39,726 bases of DNA from Alistipes senegalensis (lineage in GTDB: Bacteria; Bacteroidota; Bacteroidia; Bacteroidales; Rikenellaceae), in assembly GCA_023664045.1 (NCBI GenBank), contig JAMPGH010000001.1:1139195-1178920 (forward strand), in the 5' to 3' direction. Below, piece by piece: positions 16,973-26,070 of this stretch. Position 1 is the stretch's first letter, and each line of letters starts with the position of its first letter. A program made the translations under genes and the position numbers. The notes under the pieces are model-generated. The model had not been told where the DNA came from, made no database searches, and worked only from the letters and a program-made list of their open reading frames with translations.

Positions 16973-18310
16973 TTACAGCGTCAGCGGTTCGCCGCGGTAG
17001 AAGTCGAGGATCTTCTGTCGGAAGACGAATTCGTACTTGGCCTGCGCCAGCTCCGACTGCGCTTTCTCCATGCGGGTCTTGGCATCCTGGAAATCGTAGA
17101 GCGTCGAGCGGCCGGCTTCGGCCTTGCGCTCCTCGTAGTCGAAGGCGATGCGGGCCGAGGCGAGGGCCTTTTCGGCCGCGCGATATTTGGCGTAGGCCGC
17201 ATCGGCGTTGTACCAAGCCTGCTCGATCTCCTTGCGCAGCGCCTGTTCGGCGTTGAGCAGGGCGAGCTGCTGGTTGCGCATCGAGATCTTCGCCGTGCGG
17301 ATGTTGTTGCGTGTGGCGCGCCGGTTGAAGATCGGGATGCCGAGCGAGAGCCCGACATATTCGTTGCGGTTCTTGTCGAACTGGAGCCAGAAGCTGTCGT
17401 TCATGCTGCTGTAGACGCCCGTGCCGAAGCCTGCGCGGAGCGAGAGCGAGGGGTAGAGCGCCGAGCGGGCGATGCGGACGGCGTTTTCGCTGCTTTCGAG
17501 CCGCAGCCGCTCGGAGCGGATGGCGGGCCGGCGGTCGACGGCGGAGTCGTAGATCGCTTCGGAGGAGCCGAGGCGGCGGAGTGCGGCGAGCGCTATGCTG
17601 TCCAGCACGGGGACGTCGACGTCGAAGCCGGCGGCGCTTTCACGGTTGAGCGTCTGGCTCAGGTCCAGAAGCGCCAGCGAGAGGTTGTTGCGGGCCTGCG
17701 TGAGCGAGAGTTCGTCGTTGGCGACGAGGGCCCGGCTTTCGTAGAGGGCCGATTCGGGCTGCCGCCCCGCCTCCACCAGCTCGCGGCTGCGGACCGCCTG
17801 CTGCGAACTGAGCGCCAGCTGCTGCTCGGCCACGGCGACCAGCTCCTTGTTGTAGAGCACTTCCAAAAAGCGGGTCATGACGTTGATCGCCACGTCCTCG
17901 CGGGCCCGTTCGAGGTCCTGCACCGCGGCGGCCAGATCGAGCTTGCCGCCCTTGATCTGCCGGTCGATGCGCAGTCCCTGAAAGACGGGAACCGAGGTCG
18001 AGATGTCGAACGATCCGGTCTGGAGCGTTTCGCTCTTGCGGGTGTTGTCGGCCGAGGTGCCCCAGCCGAACGAAGCGTTGTAGCCGAGCGAGGCATTCAG
18101 GTCGGGCAGGCGGCTGTATCGGGCCGTCGAGAGCTCGACGTCCTGCTGTTCGACGGAGAGGGCCCGCTGCTGCACCTCGATGTTGTTCTGCTGGGCGTAG
18201 CGGATGCAGTCGTCGAGCGTCCAGAGCCGGCCGGCCGGCTCTTCGTCGGGTTGCTGTGCCCGGGCCGTGCAGAGGGTGCACAGCGCGGCGAACAGGATGA
18301 TGCGTTTCAT
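16973..18310 (-). CDS. TolC family outer-membrane efflux protein
   Basis: 445-residue outer-membrane channel subunit of the OEP/TolC family, with signal peptide MKRIILFAALCTLCTARA. The two OEP repeats begin at LDDCIRYAQQNNIEVQQRAL (about residue 30) and near residue 240 (RRPAIRSERLRLESSENAVR), with the expected long amphipathic helices. The motif LGIPIFNRRATRNNIRTAKI is the second-repeat hairpin entry. It is the last gene of an export operon with an ATPase, two permeases and an adaptor, so it forms the outer-membrane exit duct. ATG 18310 fits the signal peptide best; ATG 18322 would add four residues. Confidence 0.95.
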   Translation of the reverse strand: MKRIILFAALCTLCTARAQQPDEEPAGRLWTLDDCIRYAQQNNIEVQQRALSVEQQDVELSTARYSRLPDLNASLGYNASFGWGTSADNTRKSETLQTGSFDISTSVPVFQGLRIDRQIKGGKLDLAAAVQDLERAREDVAINVMTRFLEVLYNKELVAVAEQQLALSSQQAVRSRELVEAGRQPESALYESRALVANDELSLTQARNNLSLALLDLSQTLNRESAAGFDVDVPVLDSIALAALRRLGSSEAIYDSAVDRRPAIRSERLRLESSENAVRIARSALYPSLSLRAGFGTGVYSSMNDSFWLQFDKNRNEYVGLSLGIPIFNRRATRNNIRTAKISMRNQQLALLNAEQALRKEIEQAWYNADAAYAKYRAAEKALASARIAFDYEERKAEAGRSTLYDFQDAKTRMEKAQSELAQAKYEFVFRQKILDFYRGEPLTL

Positions 18311-18328
18311 GGGTCGCTGCATTCGGGG

Positions 18329-19429
18329 TTATTCTTTCCGGGCACCGCGGATGCGGTCGGATTCGGTCAGGCCCTCCGTGATCTCCATGCGGATGCCGTC
18401 GGAGAGGCCGATGACGACTTCGCGGCGTTCGAAAGTCTGCTCCTCGCTCTGCTCGGGCGAGGTGAGCAGCTGCACGTAGGTTTTGTCGCCCTCGAACTCG
18501 ACGGTGCTCTCCGGGACGGTGAGCACCCCTTCGCGGTTCCGGATCATCACGCTGGCGTTGGCGCTGTAACCCGCCCGCACGAAGACGTCGTCGGGGATTC
18601 GCACCGCGGCCTTGACCTCGAAGAGGATGATGCCGTTGTCCTCGGTGGCTTTCGGGGCCACGTACTCCAGTTCGGCGTCGAGCTCGACGTCCTGCAGGGC
18701 GCCGATCGTGAGCCGTACGGGCATGCCCTCGCGGAGCTTGCCGACGTCGGTTTCGTCGATGTTGCCCTGAAACTGCATGTTGGTCATGTCGGCGACGGTG
18801 GCGATCGTCGTGCCGTCGTTGAAGGTGTTGGCCTGAATCACCGAGTTGCCGACCTTGATCGGCACGTCGAGGATCATGCCGTCGATCGTCGAACGGATCT
18901 GCGTGTTGCTCAGATCCTTATATCGGTTGGTGATGCCGTTCTTGACGATCTCCATGTTCTCGCGGGCGTTCTGCAGCTCCTCCTCGGCTTTGGCGAGCGT
19001 CGAACGGCTCTGCTCGAACTCCTCGTCGGAGAGGACGCCCCGCTCGTGGAGCGCTTCGGTACGGTTGTGCTCGCGGCGCGTCTGGGCCAGCGAGATTTCG
19101 GCCAGCGAGACGCGCGATTCGGCGCTCGAAAGCTGTCCCATTTCGGGCACGACCTTTACGGTGGCGATGACGTCGCCCTTCCGGACGGTCTGCCCGGCCT
19201 CCTTGCAGACGTCGGAGACGATGCCCGAGATCTGCGGTTTGATGAGCACTTCGTCGCGGGGCTGCACCTTGCCGGTAGCGATCACGTACTGCCGGATGGT
19301 GTCGATTTGGGGCTGCACGACGGTGTAGACCGTTTTTACGGGCCGGGTCTTCTGCCACAGGAACCAGACCGTGCCGAAGAGCAGTGCGACGAAGAGCACG
19401 CCCGACAGGATTTTTGCGATTTTTTTCAT
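18329..19429 (-). CDS. HlyD/MacA-type periplasmic adaptor
   Basis: 366-residue membrane-fusion protein. The N-terminal anchor is a single helix (KILSGVLFVALLFGTVWFLW, residues 5-24). A lipoyl-like half-motif follows (ATGKVQPRDEVLIKPQISGI), then a coiled-coil hairpin (residues about 95-165; SLAEISLAQTRREHNRTEAL) and the second lipoyl half (TIDGMILDVPIKVGNSVIQA). The beta-barrel and MP domains come last. It bridges the MacB-like permeases and TolC-like channel encoded on either side. Start 19429 removes a 15-residue upstream extension lacking hydrophobic character. Confidence 0.95.
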   Translation of the reverse strand: MKKIAKILSGVLFVALLFGTVWFLWQKTRPVKTVYTVVQPQIDTIRQYVIATGKVQPRDEVLIKPQISGIVSDVCKEAGQTVRKGDVIATVKVVPEMGQLSSAESRVSLAEISLAQTRREHNRTEALHERGVLSDEEFEQSRSTLAKAEEELQNARENMEIVKNGITNRYKDLSNTQIRSTIDGMILDVPIKVGNSVIQANTFNDGTTIATVADMTNMQFQGNIDETDVGKLREGMPVRLTIGALQDVELDAELEYVAPKATEDNGIILFEVKAAVRIPDDVFVRAGYSANASVMIRNREGVLTVPESTVEFEGDKTYVQLLTSPEQSEEQTFERREVVIGLSDGIRMEITEGLTESDRIRGARKE

Positions 19430-19454
19430 GGTTGCGGTTATTGTTGTTTCTTCC

Positions 19455-20714
19455 TTATTCTTCCCGGATGGCATCCACGGCCTTGATCTTCAGAGCCCGG
19501 AATGCCGGAATGATGCCGGCGAGCAGGCTGCCCGCCACGATGATGCCCAGCGCCAGCATGCCCGTGCCGAACGATACCAGCCACGAGACGTCGGCCCCCT
19601 CCTGCGCGATGACGACCAGCTGGTGGTAGGCCGAGTCGGCGGCCGACAGCACGCCTACGGCGGCCGCGAGCCCCAAGACGCCGGCGACGAACGTCAGGAT
19701 GAAACTTTCGCTGAGGATCTGCGAGAGGATGGCCGCCGGCGGAGCCCCGATGGCGCGGCGGATGCCGATCTCCTGCGTACGCTCCTTGATGGTTACGAGC
19801 ATGATGTTGCTTACGCCGACGATGCCGGCCAACAGGGTTCCCAGTCCGACGATCCATGTCAGCAGGGCGATGCCCCGGAAGAGACCCTGAATCTTGTCCA
19901 GCATTTCGGAGACGGCTATCGTCCAGATCGCCTTTTCGTCGTCGGGCGAGATGATGTGGCGGGCGAAGATCTCCTGCCGGCAAGCCTGCTCGACATGGGC
20001 GCTGGGGATCTCCTCGCGGCCGGCCAACGCGATCATGTGCACGTAGTCGCCGCGGCCGAAGAGCTGCTGCGCCAACGACACGGGAACGATGATCGTGCGC
20101 TCCAGATCGCTGAACGACATGGCTGTGCTCTGCTTGCGGATGACGCCCGCGACGGTGAAATAGGAGCTGTTGACCTTGATGACCTTGCCCGTAGGATCCT
20201 CGCCGCCCGGGAAAAGATCCTTCCAGACCTGCGTGCCGATGACGCAGACCTTGCGCTTGTGCGTCATGTCGACGTCGTTGATGAAGCGTCCGTAGAGCAG
20301 CTTCTGGGGGTTGATGCGCTGGTAGTCGGGCGAGTAGCCCATCATCGAGTAATCGCCCTTGCGCTCGTGGTAGCTGCAGTGGAGCTCGCCGCCCCAGTAG
20401 ACGGCCGAGGCGTAGAGTACCTCGGGGAGCTTCTTGACGGCCTCCACGTCGTCGTTGTTCATCCGCCACCAGCGGTTGCGGGGCATGCCTTTGTAGGGAA
20501 TGCCGGTTTGCTGGGGCTGCAGCAGCACGGTGTTGGTCGACATGTCGCCGAGCTGGATGCGGAACAGGCGGCCCAGTCCCATGCCGGCGCCCAACATGAC
20601 GGTGAGCATGAAGATGCCCCAGAAGACGCCCAGCGCCGTCATGATGCTGCGCTTGCGGTTCCGGCTGATGGTCTGCCAGATTTCGTTCCAGCGGTCGAGG
20701 TCGAAAAAGTGCAT
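19455..20714 (-). CDS. MacB-like ABC transporter permease
   Basis: 419-residue FtsX/MacB-family permease. It has one N-terminal helix (SIMTALGVFWGIFMLTVMLG), a periplasmic MacB_PCD domain of about 230 residues and three C-terminal helices. The first of these, VGLGTLLAGIVGVSNIMLVT, is followed by the cytoplasmic coupling motif KERTQEIGIRRAIGA. No ATPase domain is fused; the separate ATPase gene two positions upstream must supply it. It pairs with the permease immediately upstream (8-base gap), so the transporter is probably a heterodimer. The substrate is unknown. Confidence 0.94.
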   Translation of the reverse strand: MHFFDLDRWNEIWQTISRNRKRSIMTALGVFWGIFMLTVMLGAGMGLGRLFRIQLGDMSTNTVLLQPQQTGIPYKGMPRNRWWRMNNDDVEAVKKLPEVLYASAVYWGGELHCSYHERKGDYSMMGYSPDYQRINPQKLLYGRFINDVDMTHKRKVCVIGTQVWKDLFPGGEDPTGKVIKVNSSYFTVAGVIRKQSTAMSFSDLERTIIVPVSLAQQLFGRGDYVHMIALAGREEIPSAHVEQACRQEIFARHIISPDDEKAIWTIAVSEMLDKIQGLFRGIALLTWIVGLGTLLAGIVGVSNIMLVTIKERTQEIGIRRAIGAPPAAILSQILSESFILTFVAGVLGLAAAVGVLSAADSAYHQLVVIAQEGADVSWLVSFGTGMLALGIIVAGSLLAGIIPAFRALKIKAVDAIREE

Positions 20715-20722
20715 GGCTCTGC

Positions 20723-21976
20723 CTATTTGTTGTATCGGAGTGCGTCGATGGTTTTGATTCGAGCCGCGCGGTAGGCGGGGACGTAGCCGGCGATTAGACC
20801 CGCGATGACCAGCACGGCCGTGGCGCTGACGGCGACGCCCAGATCGAGGGTCGGGTCGAGGAAGACCGAGGGCCCGGCACCCGCCCGGGTTTGCGGCGCG
20901 ACGAGGTAGCGGTCGACGATCTCCATCGTGGCGACGCCCAGCACCATGCCGACGTAGCCGAAGGCGGCGGTGATGAAGACCGATTCGGTGAGGATCAGCC
21001 GGATGATCGACGACGGCCGGGCGCCGAGCGCCTTGCGGATGCCGAACTCGGCGGTGCGCTCGGTGATGGTTACGAGCATGATGTTGCTCACGCCCACGAT
21101 GCCGGCCAGCAAGGTTCCCAGTCCGATGATCCAGACGAAGAGATTGATGCCTCCGAAGACGATCATGATGCTTTTGTAGCGCTCCATCGTGTTGTCGAGC
21201 CAAATGGCGCTCTGGTCGTCGGGGGCGAAGTCGTGCTCGGCGGCCAGACGTCGCAGCACCCGCTGCTCGAACTCCTTCATCTCCTTGTCGGTGCGGATGT
21301 CGCGGACGGTGAAGATGGTGTTGTTGATCTCGGGGTTGTTGGCGTTGTAGAGCAACTGTCCTGTGGTGAGGGGGATGTAGCACGAGGAGTTGTTGCGCTG
21401 GGCGTCGCCCTTCTGTACTCCCACCACCGTGAATATCGAGTTGCCCACCTTGATCCGCCTGCCCAGCGGATCGCCGCCCTTGAAGAGCAGCCGGCGCATG
21501 GGTTCGTCGATGACGATCGTCTTGCGGTATTCGCGGATGTCGGCCTCGTCGATGAAGCGGCCGGCCGAGAGTTCGACGCCCTCGATCTGCGCGATCCGGG
21601 GCAGCGAACCCCGCAGCCATGCTTTGGTGAACTCGCCGTTGCAGGTAACGGTCCGGGTGGGGAACCAAGCGTTGGCCGCGACCTGCTCGATTTCGGGAAA
21701 GTCGCGCTGCAGAATCTCCAGATCGCTGTTCCGCATCCGGATGCGGCGCCCCTTGCGGTAGCCTTTGTAGGGTTTGGAGGTGTAGCCGCCGTAGAGGTCG
21801 ATGGAGTTGGTGGCGTAGTTGCCGAAGTTGGCGGTAACGCCGTTTTTGAGACCGTTGCCCGAACCCAGAAGAATCACCAGCATGAAGATGCCCCATGCGA
21901 CGGAGAAACCCGTGAGGAAGGTGCGCAGCCTGTTGCGACGCACGGAGGTCCAGATCTCCAGCAGCAGCTCGTTCAT
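20723..21976 (-). CDS. MacB-like ABC transporter permease
   Basis: 417-residue FtsX/MacB permease, paralogous to the next gene in the operon. N-terminal helix TFLTGFSVAWGIFMLVILLG, a periplasmic MacB_PCD domain, then three C-terminal helices containing LGTLLAGIVGVSNIMLVTIT and the coupling motif ERTAEFGIRKALGA. Its ATG overlaps the end of the ATPase gene by four bases, implying coupled translation. Confidence 0.94.
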   Translation of the reverse strand: MNELLLEIWTSVRRNRLRTFLTGFSVAWGIFMLVILLGSGNGLKNGVTANFGNYATNSIDLYGGYTSKPYKGYRKGRRIRMRNSDLEILQRDFPEIEQVAANAWFPTRTVTCNGEFTKAWLRGSLPRIAQIEGVELSAGRFIDEADIREYRKTIVIDEPMRRLLFKGGDPLGRRIKVGNSIFTVVGVQKGDAQRNNSSCYIPLTTGQLLYNANNPEINNTIFTVRDIRTDKEMKEFEQRVLRRLAAEHDFAPDDQSAIWLDNTMERYKSIMIVFGGINLFVWIIGLGTLLAGIVGVSNIMLVTITERTAEFGIRKALGARPSSIIRLILTESVFITAAFGYVGMVLGVATMEIVDRYLVAPQTRAGAGPSVFLDPTLDLGVAVSATAVLVIAGLIAGYVPAYRAARIKTIDALRYNK

Positions 21977-22659
21977 CGCCCCAGTCCCGTGGAGGTGATC
22001 GAATCGATGACGCCGTCGCGCAGGCGGATGATGCGGTCGGTCTGGTCGGCGATCGCCTGCTCGTGCGTTACGCAGATGATCGTCATGCCCATTTCGGTGT
22101 TGACGCGCCGCAGCAGGTTCATGACCTCCTGCGAAGTGGCGCTGTCGAGGGCGCCCGTAGGTTCGTCGGCCAGAATGATCTGCGGCTTGTTGATGAGCGC
22201 CCGGGCGATGGCTACGCGCTGTTTCTGACCGCCTGACATCTCGTTGGGCATGTGCATGGCCCAGTCGCGGAGGCCCAGCATGTCGAGGTACTCCAGCGCC
22301 AGCGCGTTGCGCTTGCGGCGCGCTATGCCCTGATAGTAGAGGGGCAGGGCGACGTTCTCCACCGCGTTTTTATAGCTTATGAGGTTGAACGACTGGAAGA
22401 TGTAGCCGATCATGCAGTTGCGCGCCTCGGCGGCCTGCGTCTCGCTCAGATTGCGGATCAGCCGCCCGGCCAGATAGTAACTGCCGCTGTCGTAGTTGTC
22501 CAGAATGCCCAGAATGTTGAGCAGGGTGGACTTGCCCGATCCCGAGGCGCCCATGATCGAGACCAGTTCGCCGCGCCCGACTTCGAGGTCGATGCCCTTG
22601 AGCACATGCAACGGGGAACCGTTGTTGTAGGTTTTGTGGATCTGCTGCAGTTTTATCAT
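21973..22659 (-). CDS. ABC transporter ATP-binding protein (MacB/LolD type)
   Basis: 228-residue ATPase. Walker A GASGSGKST, Q-loop FQSFNL, signature MSGGQKQRVAIARAL, Walker B IILADEPTGALD and H-loop VTHEQ are all intact. The DEPTGALD form is that of LolD/MacB/FtsE ATPases. It is the first gene of an operon that runs ATPase, two permeases, adaptor, TolC-like channel. That set is enough for a complete tripartite exporter of drugs, peptides or lipids. Two promoters lie upstream. Confidence 0.96.
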   Translation of the reverse strand: MIKLQQIHKTYNNGSPLHVLKGIDLEVGRGELVSIMGASGSGKSTLLNILGILDNYDSGSYYLAGRLIRNLSETQAAEARNCMIGYIFQSFNLISYKNAVENVALPLYYQGIARRKRNALALEYLDMLGLRDWAMHMPNEMSGGQKQRVAIARALINKPQIILADEPTGALDSATSQEVMNLLRRVNTEMGMTIICVTHEQAIADQTDRIIRLRDGVIDSITSTGLGR

Positions 22660-22715
22660 GGTTTTCTTCTGTTTGCGGTGTAGCTCCGAGGCGACGGTCT
22701 CGATTCGTTAACGCA

Positions 22716-22746
22716 CAAAAGTACGATTTATTATCCGAAAAACAAT
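22716..22746 (-). promoter_or_regulatory. Proximal promoter of efflux operon
   Basis: Minus strand: ATTG (22743-22746), spacer of 19, TACTTTTG (22716-22723). It would give a leader of about 50 bases before ATG 22659. Confidence 0.55.
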
Positions 22747-22808
22747 TTATTTTTATCGAAAAACAATAAATTTTTCTTTTTTTGCCTTCTGTCGCTGCTT
22801 TTTCGGCA

Positions 22809-22839
22809 CAAATATATGGATAAAAATGTATTTTGCAAA
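22809..22839 (-). promoter_or_regulatory. Distal promoter of efflux operon
   Basis: Minus strand: TTTG (22836-22839), spacer of 19, TATATTTG (22809-22816), a full match to the Bacteroidetes consensus. The leader would be about 145 bases. Since it lies just past the FISUMP-like fragment, it may have been brought in or exposed by the rearrangement there. Confidence 0.6.
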
Positions 22840-22888
22840 GAATTATACTATGTATTGCATAATAGATGGAGAAAAAAAGAAAAGCAGC

Positions 22889-23093
22889 CTGCAGATGCTG
22901 GACGCAGCGCACGGGGAGGCTATGGGCTCGGTAGTCGCCATTCATCGGGTTCACATAATCAGCACGAAAGTAGAAGCTGCCGCCATTGGTACTGCTCGAT
23001 GTGTTGGGTGAAGAAGACCACGAATAACCGTACGTGCCGACAGACGTCAGAACTCCCGTCATCGAGTTGCGGTAGCCCGAAGCAGGCGCATGG
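22889..23093 (-). pseudogene. Fimbrillin/FISUMP-like C-terminal fragment
   Basis: Minus strand reads PASGYRNSMTGVLTSVGTYG, then YSWSSSPNTSSS and YVNPMNGDYRAHSLPVRCVQ. This is the C-terminal end pattern of Bacteroidetes fimbrillin-family/FISUMP surface proteins (PA-GYR, WSSS, VRCV). The N-terminal hundreds of residues are missing and there is no stop right after VRCVQHLQ, where such proteins end. I read it as an orphan 3' fragment, not a gene. The rest of the 22660-23459 gap holds the efflux promoters, an AT-rich repeat pair and a terminator. Confidence 0.7.
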
Positions 23094-23132
23094 AGCAATC
23101 GCTGGAATGAATGCAGGAAAGGAAACCTTTCG

Positions 23133-23243
23133 CAATGAATAATGAATAGTGAATAATTGTCAGAGCAACAAAAAGATAGGCTTTGCAAAAATTCCGTGAA
23201 CTCTCACAATAATTATTTATTATACATTATTAACTATTCACTA
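23133..23243. repeat. AT-rich imperfect inverted repeat pair
   Basis: The segment around 23133-23160 (AATGAATAATGAATAGTGAA then TAATTGT) and the one around 23206-23243 (TTATTAACTATTCACTAA at its end) are imperfect reverse complements, sharing AGTGAATA-TT. They differ sharply in composition from the GC-rich surroundings and flank the orphan fimbrillin fragment on one side. Confidence 0.4.
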
Positions 23244-23316
23244 AGATCTGCTTTCCGGCAGACTGGGATATATACCGACCTTAGGCGGGGCTCGGTTTTT
23301 CGAAAGCACCTTTCTT

Positions 23317-23337
23317 AAAACCGGCCTCTTAGGCCGG
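23317..23337 (-). terminator. Putative terminator of the iorAB operon
   Basis: Minus strand: CCGGCCTAAGAGGCCGG, a perfect 7-base stem with a 3-base loop, followed by TTTTAAG. It lies about 120 bases beyond the CoA-transferase stop codon. Confidence 0.55.
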
Positions 23338-23459
23338 GGATTGCTGAATCTGCGGCCGCGCTGGCGGAAGCTCTGAAAGAACATCCCGCCACTCCGGGTC
23401 GAAGCTGCTTTGCTATGTGTCGGACGGTCGGGCGCCGGCATCGCCCGCAGCCTGGCCGC

Positions 23460-24752
23460 CTAATGGAGGTGGATGAACGAGTAGCCGAAACGTCGGCAGG
23501 CCTCACGCTCCAGTTCTTCGCGGACGTCGGGATGGGCGATGTCGATCAACGCCCGGGCCCGCTGCGCAAGGTTTTTGCCCCGCAGATGCGCCACGCCGTA
23601 TTCGGTAACGATGTGCTGGACCATGTGGCGCGTGGTTACGACGCCGGCGCCCGGAGCGAGCAGCGCCCGGATCTTCGATTCGCCTTTCGGCGTGGTCGAG
23701 GGTATGGCGATGAAGGTCTTGCCCCCCTCGGACAAGGCTCCGCCGTACATGAAGTCGTGCTGCCCGCCGACTCCCGAAATGATGCGCTCGCCGACCGAGT
23801 CGGCGCAGACCTGCCCCGTGAGGTCGACCTCGACGGCCGAGTTGATCGCCATGACACGGGGATTCTCGCGGATGCGGAACGGATCGTTGGTCCAAGCCAC
23901 ATCCTTCATCAGCAGATCCTTGCGGTAGTCCATGTAGTCGTAGAGGCGGCGCGAACCCAGAGCCAGCGACGCTACCGTAATACCGGGCAGCACCTTCTTC
24001 TGCGAGTTGTCGATCACGCCGCGTTCGAGCAGCGGCAGCACGCCGTCGGTCATCGCTTCGGTATGGAGCCCCAGATGCTTGTGGTTGTCGAGCGCCGCCA
24101 GCACGGCGTTCGGAATGCCGCCCACGCCGATCTGGAGCGTCGCACCGTCGGGGATCAGTTCGGCGATATGCCGGCCGATGCGGCTCTCGATCTCGGAGGG
24201 GACGGCCGTGGGAACCTCCACCAGCGGTTCGTCGACCTCGACCGCGGCGGCCAGTCGCGAGATATGGATCCGGGCGTCGCCGTAGGAGTAGGGCATCCGG
24301 GGATTGATCTGCGCGATGACGGTCTTGGCGCACTCGGCGGCCGAAACGGCCAGATCGGCCGAGACGCCGAACGAGCAGTAGCCCTCGGCGTCGGGTGGCG
24401 AGAGGTTGAGAATCGCTACGTCGACGGGCAGCGTGCCGTCGCGGAAGAGCCCCGGAATCTCGCCCAAGAAAGCGGGAATGGTCTGTCCGTAGCCGTCGGC
24501 CAGCCAGCGGCGGATGTTGTTGGCCACGAAGAGGCTGTCGACCAGAAAGGAGTCCCGATATTCGGGGCGGCAGTAGGGGGCCTCGGTGCGGCCCACGGCG
24601 AAGCCCGAGTAGAGCTTCACGCCGCGCAGCTCCGCACCCCGCCCGGCCATTGCGGCGACGAGGGTTTCGGGAATCGAGGTGCTGCCCTGAATGTAGACGC
24701 TGTCGTAGGAGCGGATCAGCCGGACGGCTTCGGCGGCAGTGGTGAGTTTCAT
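23460..24752 (-). CDS. Acetyl-CoA hydrolase/transferase family protein (CoA-transferase)
   Basis: 430-residue class I CoA-transferase of the Cat1/4-hydroxybutyrate CoA-transferase type. The N-terminal half has SYDSVYIQGSTSIPETLVAA and LNLSPPDAEGYCSFGVSADL. The C-terminal half has LQIGVGGIPNAVLAALDNHK, the catalytic Glu232 in LHTEAMTDG, and SGVGGQHDFMYGGALSEGGK. The enzyme swaps CoA between an acyl-CoA and acetate or another acid through a glutamyl-CoA thioester. It is the last gene of the operon, four bases after the aminotransferase, so its likely substrate is the acyl-CoA made by IorAB. Exact acyl specificity cannot be read from sequence. Confidence 0.92.
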   Translation of the reverse strand: MKLTTAAEAVRLIRSYDSVYIQGSTSIPETLVAAMAGRGAELRGVKLYSGFAVGRTEAPYCRPEYRDSFLVDSLFVANNIRRWLADGYGQTIPAFLGEIPGLFRDGTLPVDVAILNLSPPDAEGYCSFGVSADLAVSAAECAKTVIAQINPRMPYSYGDARIHISRLAAAVEVDEPLVEVPTAVPSEIESRIGRHIAELIPDGATLQIGVGGIPNAVLAALDNHKHLGLHTEAMTDGVLPLLERGVIDNSQKKVLPGITVASLALGSRRLYDYMDYRKDLLMKDVAWTNDPFRIRENPRVMAINSAVEVDLTGQVCADSVGERIISGVGGQHDFMYGGALSEGGKTFIAIPSTTPKGESKIRALLAPGAGVVTTRHMVQHIVTEYGVAHLRGKNLAQRARALIDIAHPDVREELEREACRRFGYSFIHLH

Positions 24753-24756
24753 GGCG

Positions 24757-26070
24757 TTATCGGTGATGGCGTTCGAAAATGGCGAGCCGTTCGTCCAGCA
24801 GGTCGAACTGCTCGGGCCGGTTCATCTGCGAGATGCAGACGCGGATGCCCTGCTGGCGGCTGCCCGTGAGCGAGAGGGCGATGGCGCAGATGCCGCACAG
24901 CAGCAGGTCGCGCAGCAGCTCCGAGCCGCTCAGTCCGGGATAGCCGACGGTGTAGAAGAATCCGTCGCTCACCTCCTCCGTCTGGTCCTTGTCGTAGACG
25001 ATGCGGAAGCCGTGGCGCCGGAAGATCTCTTTCGTAAGGCGGGCCCGCCGGGCATACTCGGAAGTCTCCGCCACGAAGTCCGTTTTGCCGTCGCAGGCCG
25101 CATCGAACATGGCTGCCAGAGCGTATTGCGCCGAGTGGCTCGTGCCCGACGACGCGGCGTAGAGAATGGCCAGCACGTAGGCGTCGCCCAGCCGGCCCAT
25201 GCCGTAGCGCCGACGCAGGGCGGGGTATTCGCGGCGGTAGAGGGCATCGGAGATTGCAACTACTGCGATGCGCTGTCCGGCGTAGCTGAAGATCTTTGAA
25301 CCCGAGATCATGAGGATCCAGTTCTCCGTATAGCGGGCTACGGTGGCTTGATAAGGCGCCTCGAAAGGACGTCCCAGCGGCTTGCGGAAGTCCATGCAGA
25401 GGTAGGCCAGATCCTCGATCACGAGGGCGTCGTAGCGTGTGGCCAGCTCGCCGAGGGTGCGCAATTCCTCTTCGGTGAGGCAGATCCATGCCGGGTTGTT
25501 GGGGTTGGAGTAGACGATCGCGGCGATGCGCCCCGTGGAGAGGTAGCTTTCGATCTTCGGTCCCAGTTTCTCCGCGCGGTATTCGTAGATGTCGAACGAC
25601 TCGCTGCGGATGCCGAGAATATGCACCTGATTGCGCTGTACGGGGAATCCCGGGTCGATGAAGAGGATCGTGTCCTTGCGGGGATCGAGCTGCGAAGAGA
25701 GCAGGAACGTCGTGAAGCTGCCCTGCATGGAGCCCACGGTCGGGATGCAGCCCTGAGGCGCCACCCCGATGTCGAAGAAGGCCCGGATGAAGCGCGAAGC
25801 CGCCTCCTTGAGCTCGGGGATGCCGAACATGTTGGGGTAGATCGAGGCTACGCCGCGCCGCAGGGCCGCGCATTCGGCTTCGATGCCCGCCTGCTGGGGC
25901 GGCAGCCCGGGGATGCCCATCTCCAGATGGAGAAATTCGGTGTCCGTTTCCTGTTCCAGCGTGCGGGCGATGTCGCCCGACTGCCGGATGGTCGCCTGTG
26001 CGATGTCGGCGATCTGCATCCGCTCCAGCACGGAGTTCAGTGCGGCGATTTCCAAAGGCAGGCGTCCCAT
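24757..26070 (-). CDS. Class I/II pyridoxal-phosphate aminotransferase
   Basis: 437-residue fold-type I aminotransferase. Substrate-side Gly motif MGIPGLPPQQAG, the SNPNNPAW block, the cofactor Asp in VIEDLAYLCMD, the Schiff-base Lys259 in SGSKIFSYAGQR and the carboxylate-binding Arg in GIRVCIS are all in place. Such enzymes convert amino acids to 2-oxo acids. The start ATG overlaps the iorB stop by one base (TAATG), so it is translationally coupled to the 2-oxoacid oxidoreductase that would use its product. An aromatic or branched-chain amino acid is the likely substrate, by context only. Confidence 0.92.
   Translation of the reverse strand: MGRLPLEIAALNSVLERMQIADIAQATIRQSGDIARTLEQETDTEFLHLEMGIPGLPPQQAGIEAECAALRRGVASIYPNMFGIPELKEAASRFIRAFFDIGVAPQGCIPTVGSMQGSFTTFLLSSQLDPRKDTILFIDPGFPVQRNQVHILGIRSESFDIYEYRAEKLGPKIESYLSTGRIAAIVYSNPNNPAWICLTEEELRTLGELATRYDALVIEDLAYLCMDFRKPLGRPFEAPYQATVARYTENWILMISGSKIFSYAGQRIAVVAISDALYRREYPALRRRYGMGRLGDAYVLAILYAASSGTSHSAQYALAAMFDAACDGKTDFVAETSEYARRARLTKEIFRRHGFRIVYDKDQTEEVSDGFFYTVGYPGLSGSELLRDLLLCGICAIALSLTGSRQQGIRVCISQMNRPEQFDLLDERLAIFERHHR

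Noticed and set aside
22370-23188. A 272-codon minus-strand frame spanning the efflux ATPase start
   Set aside because: Only its middle part resembles a fimbrillin tail; the end runs in the wrong frame through the ATPase gene. I kept just the fragment as a pseudogene.
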